Assembly (NCBI GenBank): GCA_004298345.1
Contig: SCTV01000058.1
Span: 1-7,443, forward strand
Direction of reading: 5' to 3'
DNA length: 7,443 nucleotides
Source of the DNA: Patescibacteria group bacterium
GTDB lineage: Bacteria > Patescibacteriota > Minisyncoccia > Phycocordibacterales > PALSA-1337
How positions within the stretch are numbered: the first letter of the stretch is position 1; every line of letters begins with the position of its first letter. The translations under genes and the position numbers were made by a program. The notes beneath the pieces were generated by a model that worked only from the letters and a program-made list of their open reading frames with translations, had not been told where the DNA came from and searched no databases. Of this stretch, positions 1 to 4,420 are shown piece after piece.

Positions 1-162
1 ACATTTTTTGCGGGCATCCTCTACCACCTTTTTCGCCATAACCCCCACACCATGAATAGACGACGGGTTACCATAGTCCGAGCTGTAATATTTTTTTATC
101 ACCTTCAAAACCCGCTTATCCGTAGGTGTGATCGAGGCGTGGTCTAAGTAAACTGACTTCAT
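1..162 (-). CDS. Cysteine desulfurase (NifS/IscS family), N-terminal part
   Basis: Partial gene running off the left edge; 54 codons are visible, starting at the ATG whose complement is 160-162. The family is a PLP enzyme that converts cysteine to alanine and passes sulfur to Fe-S cluster or tRNA thiolation pathways in the cytoplasm. The visible N-terminus begins MKSVYLDHASITPTDKRVL and continues with YGNPSSIHGVG followed by KKVVEDAR. These match the family's opening YLD(N/H)AATTP strand and GNPSSIH motif. The usual AATTP is ASITP here, a mild deviation. The PLP lysine and catalytic cysteine lie outside the window, so activity and the IscS versus SufS subtype cannot be judged. A good -10 box lies 6 bp before the start codon, suggesting a leaderless transcript. 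Confidence 0.85.
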   Translation of the reverse strand, partial: MKSVYLDHASITPTDKRVLKVIKKYYSSDYGNPSSIHGVGVMAKKVVEDARKKC

Positions 163-168
163 TACGCC

Positions 169-197
169 ATTATATGGATAATCTGCCTTTTTGCAAA
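169..197 (-). promoter_or_regulatory. Promoter for the cysteine desulfurase gene
   Basis: On the minus strand there is TTTGCA (complement of 192-197), a 17-bp spacer, and a perfect TATAAT (complement of 169-174). The predicted start of transcription falls at about 162, the first base of the ATG, so the mRNA would be leaderless. Its -35 box overlaps the -35 box of the divergent plus-strand promoter. Confidence 0.6.
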
Positions 198-218
198 ATC
201 CCAAAAACATGGTACACT
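191..218 (+). promoter_or_regulatory. Promoter for the DUF4446-infB-rbfA cluster
   Basis: TTGCAA (191-196), a 16-bp spacer and TACACT (213-218) preceded by TGG, giving an extended -10. Transcription would start near 225, two bases before the ATG at 227. This makes the upstream TTG at 191 an unlikely start codon, because it sits inside the -35 box. Confidence 0.55.
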
Positions 219-226
219 CATTTGGT

Positions 227-706
227 ATGATTTTTGATACCGCACAAATCACAGAAATCGGCCTTGGAGTAGTAATACTCCTTCTCATCATTTGGATTGC
301 CCGTTTAGAAGTACGAATCCACCGATTACTTGCTGGCGGAGGATCAAAAAATCTAGAAGATTCCTTGAAGCATTTTAGAGCTCAACTAAAAGACATTGCG
401 GATTTTAGAAAAGAGCTCGAAATGTATCTTGTTAATGTAGAAAAACGCCTCGGAAGGAGTGTGCAGAGCGTTCACACTGTTCGCTTCAATCCTTTCAAGG
501 GTACCGGCTCAGGAGGTAATCAAAGCTTTGCCACAGCACTACTAGATGAAGAAGGTAACGGCGCGGTCATCTCTAGCATTTACACTCGTGAACACAGTAG
601 CGTATTTGCCAAGCCTCTTAAAAAACACACTTCTGAATACGAATTGACCAAAGAAGAAAAAGAGGCTATTGGTGAAGCAAAAAAGTCGATCAGAGATGAA
701 AAATAG
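227..706 (+). CDS. DUF4446 family membrane-anchored protein
   Basis: 159 aa from the ATG at 227. The frame is open back to a TTG at 191, but that codon lies in the promoter. Residues about 9-25 form one hydrophobic helix (IGLGVVILLLIIWIA). A charged, probably coiled-coil stretch (about 42-75, EDSLKHFRAQLKDIADFRKE) follows, then the conserved core with VRFNPFKGTGSGGNQSFA, ALLDEEGNG, VISSIY and FAKPL. The GGNQSF, LLDE and GxVISSIxxRE pattern is what I recognise as DUF4446. No biochemical role is known for the family; in Bacillota it often lies near parA/parB. Here it is the first gene of a run with infB 14 bp downstream, so it is probably co-transcribed with translation genes. The lysine- and glutamate-rich C-terminus (KEEKEAIGEAKKSIRDEK) is likely cytoplasmic. 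Confidence 0.8.
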   Translation: MIFDTAQITEIGLGVVILLLIIWIARLEVRIHRLLAGGGSKNLEDSLKHFRAQLKDIADFRKELEMYLVNVEKRLGRSVQSVHTVRFNPFKGTGSGGNQSFATALLDEEGNGAVISSIYTREHSSVFAKPLKKHTSEYELTKEEKEAIGEAKKSIRDEK

Positions 707-720
707 AAACACCTACTACA

Positions 721-2247
721 ATGAAAAAAACTCCCGTACAAAAGCCAAAGCTCGTACCTCGACCTCCTGTGGTAGTAATCATGGGTCATATTGATCATGG
801 CAAGTCCACTCTCCTCGGCTACATCAAAAAAATAAATATTACTGACAAAGAAGCTGGCGGTATCACCCAACATCTCGGTGCGTATGAAGTCCCCCACCCA
901 GGTGAAGCAGGAAAAGCACAGACCATCACCTTTCTCGACACACCGGGTCATGAAGCATTTAGTGGTATCCGTTCACGCGGAGTACAGGTTGCGGACATTG
1001 CTATCCTCGTAGTATCAGCGGAAGACGGTGTCAAAAAACAAACACTCGAAGCGCTCAAATGTATTCAAGAAAGCAACACTCCTTATATTGTGGCGATGAC
1101 AAAAATCGATAAGCCCGAAGCAAACATCGAGCGGACGAAACAGGCACTAGCTGAAAATGAAATATATATTGAGGGCTACGGCGGCACTGTCCCTGCGGTG
1201 CCTGTATCAGCTGTTACCGGCGAAGGTATCCCCGCACTTCTCGACATGATTATTCTCATGGCAGAGCTCGAAGGGCTTTCTGCCGACCCAAGTGCGGAAA
1301 CACAAGGAGTAGTCCTCGAGGCAACCCTTGATAAACGCAAGGGTGTTTCAGCCACACTTATTGTCAAAGAAGGCACCCTCAAACCTCAAATGTTTACAAT
1401 CATTGACTGTGTCATCTCCCCTATTCGTATGCTCGAAAATGGACAGGGTAAAAAAGTAGACGAAGCGACAGTCTCCACACCAGTAAAGGTAATCGGCTTG
1501 AGCACCATGCCTGTGGCCGGCGCACCGTTTCGAGCATTTGTCACCAAAAAAGAAGCTGAAAAATATAATGAAGACTGTGTCTGTGCGGTACCGACCTCAA
1601 AAAATACCGTTCAGGTTGATGAAACAAAGATAGTCATCCCCGTAGTAATCAAAGCCGATGCAGGAGGCAGTCTCGAAGCGATCCATCATGAATTCAAAAA
1701 AATTGCCGACAAGCAAAGCAAAGACAGTCCAGTATTGGTAAAAATAGTCCACGAAGGTATTGGTGAAGTTTCTGAAAATGATATCAAGGCCGCAAGCGGA
1801 ACAGCGGGAACACTTATTCTTGGTTTCAACGTACGGATCGATCCAAAAGCCCAAAGCGCACTTGAACGACTCGAGATCAAAGTTGAATTATTTACCATTA
1901 TTTACAAGCTCGTAGAATATCTTGAGGAAGTCATCTCCGCTCGTACTCCTAAAATCCAGGTTGAGGAGGTAACTGGCAAAGCAAAAATTCTGCGTGTGTT
2001 TAGCAAAAATAAAGACCGGCAGATTCTCGGTGGCAAAGTACAAGAAGGTAGTATCACCCTCGGTGGTGACGTCATTATCTTGCGACGAGATGCTGAGATT
2101 GGTCGCGGTAAGATCAAAGAGTTACAACAGCAAAAAGTTCGAGCAGATGAAGTAGCTATCGGTCACGAGTTTGGCACACTAATAGAATCAAAAATAGAAA
2201 TAGCTGTGGGAGACAAGATAGAATCGTACCGAACCGTAACCAAATAA
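721..2247 (+). CDS. infB: Translation initiation factor IF-2 (short form)
   Basis: 508 aa. IF-2 is a GTPase that brings initiator fMet-tRNA to the 30S subunit and promotes 50S joining. G1 is GHIDHGKS (residues 22-29, usually GHVDHGKT), the switch I region has GGITQHLGAYEV (46-57), and G3 is DTPGHEAF with the catalytic His at 77. G4 reads TKID (127-130) instead of NKID, and G5 is in VSAVTGEG. The downstream domains II, III and C2 are all represented, ending in EFGTLIESKIEIAVGDKIESY. The protein starts only about 20 residues before G1, so the long basic N-terminal region of E. coli-type IF-2 is absent, as expected in reduced CPR genomes. No clear Shine-Dalgarno precedes the ATG. rbfA follows after 4 bp, a classical infB-rbfA pairing. 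Confidence 0.97.
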   Translation: MKKTPVQKPKLVPRPPVVVIMGHIDHGKSTLLGYIKKINITDKEAGGITQHLGAYEVPHPGEAGKAQTITFLDTPGHEAFSGIRSRGVQVADIAILVVSAEDGVKKQTLEALKCIQESNTPYIVAMTKIDKPEANIERTKQALAENEIYIEGYGGTVPAVPVSAVTGEGIPALLDMIILMAELEGLSADPSAETQGVVLEATLDKRKGVSATLIVKEGTLKPQMFTIIDCVISPIRMLENGQGKKVDEATVSTPVKVIGLSTMPVAGAPFRAFVTKKEAEKYNEDCVCAVPTSKNTVQVDETKIVIPVVIKADAGGSLEAIHHEFKKIADKQSKDSPVLVKIVHEGIGEVSENDIKAASGTAGTLILGFNVRIDPKAQSALERLEIKVELFTIIYKLVEYLEEVISARTPKIQVEEVTGKAKILRVFSKNKDRQILGGKVQEGSITLGGDVIILRRDAEIGRGKIKELQQQKVRADEVAIGHEFGTLIESKIEIAVGDKIESYRTVTK

Positions 2248-2251
2248 TACT

Positions 2252-2578
2252 ATGGAAGTCCGTACCGAAAAAATAAAAGATATTATAAAAACCCTGGCCG
2301 CCCAGTTTTTACAAATAGAGTCCAATGGCACTTCGCTCATCACCGTCACTGATGTGGTGATTTCTGATGATGGTAAATCAGCACGAATCCTCTTTTCTGT
2401 CTTCCCTGAAGGCAAAGAAAAAGGTGTGCTTGATTTTGTAAAACGCAAAAGAAGTGAATTTCGACAATATGTAAAAGATAATTCGCGCCTAATGCGTATC
2501 CCCTTTTTCGACTTCATAATCGATATCGGAGAAAAGAATCGTCAAAATATCGATCGTATTTCAAATAGCGTTCAATAA
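2252..2578 (+). CDS. rbfA: Ribosome-binding factor A
   Basis: 108 aa, normal for the family's core domain. RbfA is a small KH-like protein that binds the 30S subunit and assists late 16S rRNA 5'-end maturation. The sequence shows the N-terminal helix (VRTEKIKDIIKTLAAQFLQ), the strand with LITVTDVVISDDGKSARILFSVF and the C-terminal helix with LDFVKRKRSEFRQYVKDN. The end, RMRIP-like LMRIPFFDFIIDIGEKN, matches the usual RbfA finish (L.R.P.L.F..D). It starts 4 bp after infB with no visible Shine-Dalgarno, suggesting translational coupling. Its last codons overlap the promoter of the tRNA-Cys gene. Confidence 0.92.
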   Translation: MEVRTEKIKDIIKTLAAQFLQIESNGTSLITVTDVVISDDGKSARILFSVFPEGKEKGVLDFVKRKRSEFRQYVKDNSRLMRIPFFDFIIDIGEKNRQNIDRISNSVQ

Positions 2579-2587
2579 TGCTATACT
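2559..2587 (+). promoter_or_regulatory. Promoter for tRNA-Cys
   Basis: Extended -10 TGCTATACT (2579-2587) with a weak -35 TTTCAA (2559-2564) at 17 bp. It overlaps the end of rbfA. Transcription would start near 2594, six bases before the mature tRNA 5' end. Confidence 0.6.
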
Positions 2588-2599
2588 CTCGCTAACCAC

Positions 2600-2673
2600 G
2601 GCGTAGTGGCGAAGCTGGTTAACGCGACAGTCTGCAAAACTGTTATGCGCCGGTTCGATCCCGGCCTACGCCT
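2600..2673 (+). tRNA. tRNA-Cys (anticodon GCA)
   Basis: 74-nt cloverleaf. The acceptor stem is GGCGTAG (2600-2606) with CTACGCC (2666-2672). The anticodon stem is ACAGT/ACTGT around loop CTGCAAA, with anticodon GCA at 2634-2636. The T-stem is GCCGG/CCGGC around TTCGATC. The discriminator base is T (2673), the expected identity element for Cys. The D stem is short (GCG/CGC, 3 bp). CCA is not encoded. A second copy of the whole acceptor 3' strand CTACGCC lies 169 bp downstream (see the element at 2674-2849). Confidence 0.95.
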
Positions 2674-2849
2674 CAAGTGTGAACCGCAAGGTTTACCGCC
2701 TCTAGGCCGGGATCGAACCGGAAAGGGGTCGGGAAAACAGGCGTTTTCCCGTGGAGGAAGGATTGGGAGAACCTCGGCACATCGGTAGATGATGTGCATC
2801 TGTGGACGAGGTTTCCCAGGAGTTCGATTCCCGCCTACGCCTCTTTTTT
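2674..2849. repeat. tRNA-Cys-linked structured element (antisense copy B plus sense copy C)
   Basis: Non-coding. In order: (1) a GNRA-capped hairpin 2679-2685/2690-2696, loop GCAA. (2) Segment B at 2703-2721, a perfect 19-base reverse complement of 2650-2668 in the tRNA T-arm/acceptor. (3) A perfect 9-bp hairpin 2730-2738/2743-2751, loop AGGC. (4) A 12-bp hairpin with one bulge, 2764-2776/2807-2818, containing an inner 6-bp stem 2777-2782/2792-2797. (5) Segment C at 2822-2843, a same-strand copy of tRNA positions 2653-2674 with 20 of 22 bases identical. (6) Six Ts at 2844-2849. C cannot be a complete tRNA, since its T-stem is broken and no matching 5' half precedes it. Function unknown. Confidence 0.75.
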
Positions 2850-2868
2850 AAAATTTCAAAATTCATTC

Positions 2869-2952
2869 GCTCGGGTGGCGGAATTGGTATACGCGCCAGA
2901 CTTAAAATCTGTTGGCCGCAAGGCCGTGTGGGTTCGATTCCCACCCCGAGCA
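2869..2952 (+). tRNA. tRNA-Leu (anticodon UAA)
   Basis: 84-nt class II tRNA. The acceptor stem is GCTCGGG (2869-2875) with CCCGAGC (2945-2951), and the discriminator is A (2952). The anticodon loop CTTAAAA has anticodon TAA at 2903-2905. The long variable arm is GGCC-GCAA-GGCC. The T-loop is TTCGATT. The outermost anticodon-stem pair is a C-T mismatch. No convincing promoter lies directly upstream (2850-2868 is AT-rich without a -10/-35 pair), so it may be read through from tRNA-Cys despite the T-run at 2844. CCA is not encoded. Confidence 0.95.
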
Positions 2953-3108
2953 CAGATGAACGCAGTGAGACTGTGCTCGGGAGCACACATGGGGATGTGT
3001 GCGTGTGGGAATCGAAACCTCGCTGAGCACTTTTTTGAGTGTATTCACAAAGAAAAAGTCCAGCGATGGGGACTGCCCCGGTACGGGGAGATATTCCACC
3101 CTCGAGCA
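2953..3108. repeat. tRNA-Leu(UAA)-linked structured element
   Basis: Segment B is split. 2971-2981 is the reverse complement of the tRNA acceptor end 2945-2955, and 3005-3016 is the reverse complement of T-arm bases 2933-2944. Between them sits a perfect 8-bp hairpin, 2983-2990/2995-3002, loop GGGG. Downstream come T6 (3031-3036), the motif GAGTGTATTC (3037-3046), a hairpin CCCCG-GTA-CGGGG (3076-3088) and segment C (3094-3108), a sense copy of tRNA 2938-2952 with 12 of 15 matches. The motif and layout recur after tRNA-Leu(UAG). No credible coding sequence is present. Confidence 0.7.
2973..3036 (+). terminator. Possible intrinsic terminator of tRNA-Leu(UAA)
   Basis: GTGCTCGG (2973-2980) can pair with CTGAGCAC (3023-3030) over 8 bp with one G-U pair. 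It encloses the 8-bp hairpin at 2983-3002 and is followed at once by TTTTTT (3031-3036). The loop is long (42 nt, partly filled by the inner hairpin), so efficiency is uncertain. Confidence 0.45.
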
Positions 3109-3133
3109 TCCATAAAATTCACCCCAGACAAGT

Positions 3134-3162
3134 TTGCCAATTCTTGTAAAAACTGCTATATT
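3134..3162 (+). promoter_or_regulatory. Promoter for tRNA-Lys
   Basis: TTGCCA (3134-3139), a 17-bp spacer and an extended -10 TGCTATATT (3154-3162). Transcription would start near 3169, ten bases before the mature tRNA-Lys. Confidence 0.65.
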
Positions 3163-3178
3163 CTCTAGGCTATTATAC

Positions 3179-3251
3179 GCGCTCATAGCTCAGCTGGTAG
3201 AGCACTCGCCTCTTAAGCGATTGGTCGTTGGTTCGACTCCAACTGGGCGCA
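3179..3251 (+). tRNA. tRNA-Lys (anticodon CUU)
   Basis: 73-nt cloverleaf. The acceptor stem is GCGCTCA (3179-3185) with TGGGCGC (3244-3250) including one T-G wobble, and the discriminator is A (3251). The D-stem is GCTC/GAGC. The anticodon loop CTCTTAA has anticodon CTT at 3212-3214. The T-stem is GTTGG/CCAAC around TTCGACT. One C-T mismatch closes the anticodon stem. The last four tRNA bases (3248-3251) are part of a 22-bp perfect inverted repeat with the trailer. Confidence 0.95.
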
Positions 3252-3433
3252 CAGGTTTTAAAATCTACACGACTGTAGATTTTAAAACCTGTGCGAGACG
3301 GAAGCTGTTTTTACAACAGTAAAAACAGCTGAGTCGGGGTCGAGAAATTTTGCAAGTGGCGACGAGCAAAATATTCGTGACCACAATTCTAGTCGTCTAC
3401 AAAATGGTTCAGCAGCGAAGCGTCCAACTGGAC
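3252..3433. repeat. tRNA-Lys-linked structured element
   Basis: The arms 3248-3269 and 3274-3295 form a perfect 22-bp inverted repeat (loop CGAC) that includes the tRNA 3' end, so the second arm doubles as the antisense acceptor copy. A perfect 12-bp hairpin follows (3303-3314/3319-3330, loop AACA), then GAGTCG (3331-3336), the reverse complement of T-loop bases 3234-3239. A sense copy in two blocks is at 3405-3410 (TGGTTC) and 3423-3431 (TCCAACTGG). These match tRNA 3229-3234 and 3238-3246 with 12 bases in place of 3. This is the most divergent of the four elements. No coding sequence is seen. Confidence 0.6.
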
Positions 3434-3451
3434 AAAAGTCTTTAACAATAT

Positions 3452-3533
3452 GCCGGGGTGGCGAAATTGGCAGACGCACTTGCCTTAGGAGCAAGCGGGG
3501 TAACCCATGGAGGTTCAAGTCCTCTCCCCGGCA
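3452..3533 (+). tRNA. tRNA-Leu (anticodon UAG)
   Basis: 82-nt class II tRNA. The acceptor stem is GCCGGGG (3452-3458) with CCCCGGC (3526-3532), and the discriminator is A (3533). The anticodon stem is CTTGC/GCAAG around CTTAGGA, with anticodon TAG at 3486-3488. The variable arm is GGGTAACCC, and the T-loop is TTCAAGT. No clear promoter is seen in 3434-3451, so it may depend on the tRNA-Lys promoter. CCA is not encoded. Together with tRNA-Leu(UAA) it covers the UUR and CUN leucine codons, apart from what other isoacceptors add. Confidence 0.95.
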
Positions 3534-3708
3534 CAAATACAAAAAAATCAAGGTTGAACCTTGATTTTTTTGTATTTGTGCCGGGGAACAAAGCGTGGGT
3601 ACGCTTTGTGTAGAGGACTTGAAAACCTTTGATAGTTTTGTGGAGTGTATTCGCGAACAGAAAACAGAAAAGGTGTACCGAATCTGTAAGATTCAAGATT
3701 CCTCTCCC
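3534..3708. repeat. tRNA-Leu(UAG)-linked structured element
   Basis: The clearest copy of the layout. Arms 3526-3553 and 3559-3586 form a perfect 28-bp inverted repeat (loop TTGAA) that takes in the tRNA acceptor 3' strand. Next is a perfect 9-bp hairpin 3588-3596/3601-3609 (loop GGGT), then 3612-3623, the reverse complement of T-arm bases 3514-3525. Further on are GAGTGTATTC (3643-3652), the hairpin GAATC-TGTAA-GATTC (3680-3694) and the sense copy 3692-3708, which equals tRNA 3514-3528 apart from a 2-base AT insertion. The hairpin inserts exactly between the antisense acceptor and the antisense T-stem, as in the Leu(UAA) element. Confidence 0.75.
3541..3571 (+). terminator. Intrinsic terminator after tRNA-Leu(UAG), bidirectional shape
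   Basis: A-tract (3541-3547), stem TCAAGG/CCTTGA around TTGAA, then seven Ts (3565-3571). The A-tract makes it symmetrical, so it could also stop minus-strand transcription. It is the core of the 28-bp inverted repeat. Confidence 0.7.
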
Positions 3709-3742
3709 AACTTAACCAAAAAAGCCTCCTCCCACCGTCCAC

Positions 3743-3771
3743 TTGACTTTATTTATGATGTATGCTTTACT
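3743..3771 (+). promoter_or_regulatory. Promoter for the response regulator gene
   Basis: TTGACT (3743-3748), a 17-bp spacer, and an extended -10 TGCTTTACT (3763-3771). Transcription would start near 3778, giving a leader of about 25 nt before the ATG at 3803. Confidence 0.6.
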
Positions 3772-3802
3772 TCTATTCGGACGGTTTAACACATTTCGAA
3801 AT

Positions 3803-4147
3803 ATGCCTACAACCTTGCTCGTTGAAGATGAAGAGACTCTAGGAGCAATGCTCAAAAAGTTTCTGGACAGAACTGGGATGAATTGCACCTGGGTCAAAAG
3901 TGGAGATGAAGCAGTCAAAATCCTGGATGATGAGTTCGACATGTTTATCACCGACACGGTGATGCCAGGAAAGGTTCGTGGTGACGAACTCACCCGGATT
4001 ATTCGGGCAAAGTTTCCAGACGCCCCAATTATCTTGATGAGTGGCACGGGCGAAATACCAGGCCACCAAGCCGACGTCTTCGTTGCAAAGCCCTTCCTTC
4101 CCATGGACCTACTCGGCCTAGCTGAGAGGTTGCTTCAGCAATCCTAG
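3803..4147 (+). CDS. Single-domain response regulator (CheY-like receiver)
   Basis: 114 aa from the ATG at 3803. The frame is open upstream to 3743, but that part lies in the promoter. It is a complete receiver domain with no output domain. The acidic pair is E8-D9 (LLVEDEETL), the phospho-acceptor is D51 in FITDTVMPG, the switch Ser is S80 in ILMSGTG, and K96 is in FVAKPF. All conserved catalytic positions are present, so it should accept phosphate from a histidine kinase and act by protein-protein contact. No kinase or partner is encoded in the window, so the pathway is unknown. It has its own promoter and a terminator at 4176-4204, so it forms a monocistronic unit. The name CheY should not be taken as evidence of chemotaxis. 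Confidence 0.9.
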   Translation: MPTTLLVEDEETLGAMLKKFLDRTGMNCTWVKSGDEAVKILDDEFDMFITDTVMPGKVRGDELTRIIRAKFPDAPIILMSGTGEIPGHQADVFVAKPFLPMDLLGLAERLLQQS

Positions 4148-4175
4148 CTACACGAGAGTACACTCTTCGTTCCCT

Positions 4176-4204
4176 AGTCAGCACCAGCGCTGACTTTTTA
4201 TTTT
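4176..4204 (+). terminator. Intrinsic terminator of the response regulator
   Basis: Perfect 7-bp stem AGTCAGC (4176-4182) / GCTGACT (4189-4195), loop ACCAGC, followed by a T-rich tract TTTTTATTTT. Confidence 0.8.
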
Positions 4205-4250
4205 ATTCCGGATTTTTATCTCTTGTCTTTTAGATTAAGTCCAATATTAG

Positions 4251-4288
4251 ATACATTAAGGATACGCGGTCGTGTATCCTTAATGTAT
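4251..4288. repeat. 15-bp perfect palindrome
   Basis: ATACATTAAGGATAC (4251-4265) and its exact reverse complement (4274-4288) around an 8-base centre. No T-run follows, so it is not a standard terminator. It lies about 65 bp upstream of a strong promoter and could be a protein-binding site or an RNA hairpin. Nothing else is recognised between 4205 and 4343. Confidence 0.6.
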
Positions 4289-4343
4289 GTATCGATAACA
4301 AGCCTTTAAATATAGACTTTCTGGCTTACCTGAGCCATATCAT

Positions 4344-4383
4344 ACATATATACTTGACAAGTGTATATGTAGTATGCTATAAT
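4344..4383 (+). promoter_or_regulatory. Consensus promoter centred in an operator-like dyad
   Basis: TTGACA (4354-4359), 18-bp spacer, TATAAT (4378-4383), plus TGC before the -10. Both hexamers are perfect consensus. The -35 sits in the middle of a dyad: ACATATATAC (4344-4353) and GTGTATATGT (4361-4370) are inverted repeats with one mismatch around TTGACAA. A repressor bound there would cover the -35. Transcription should start near 4390 and run into the structured region and the gene at 4673. Confidence 0.75.
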
Positions 4384-4420
4384 GGGCAGAGAAGTGAATT
4401 TTGGCTCTTTGGCATGCAAA

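Noticed and set aside
2745..2843. A fifth tRNA ending in TTCGATT and CTACGCC
   Set aside because: The T-stem bases (AGGAG against CCCGC) do not pair, no proper anticodon arm with T33 can be drawn, and no 5' acceptor strand precedes it. It is better read as a diverged copy of the tRNA-Cys 3' end.
2600..3533. CRISPR array suggested by regularly spaced repeats
   Set aside because: The repeated units are tRNA segments that differ in sequence and alternate in orientation; there are no uniform direct repeats with spacers and no cas genes.
2606..3700. Open frames of 60-135 codons across the tRNA block on both strands
   Set aside because: Their translations run through tRNA genes and their repeats, giving typical tRNA-derived peptides (for example SGWESNPHGL). 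No ribosome sites or family features are present.
2600..3708. Integron attC sites or a classical integrative element at a tRNA
   Set aside because: No integrase, no core-site consensus, and the inverted copy differs for every tRNA. The A/C direct repeats keep a footprint of integration possible, so it is listed as an alternative only.
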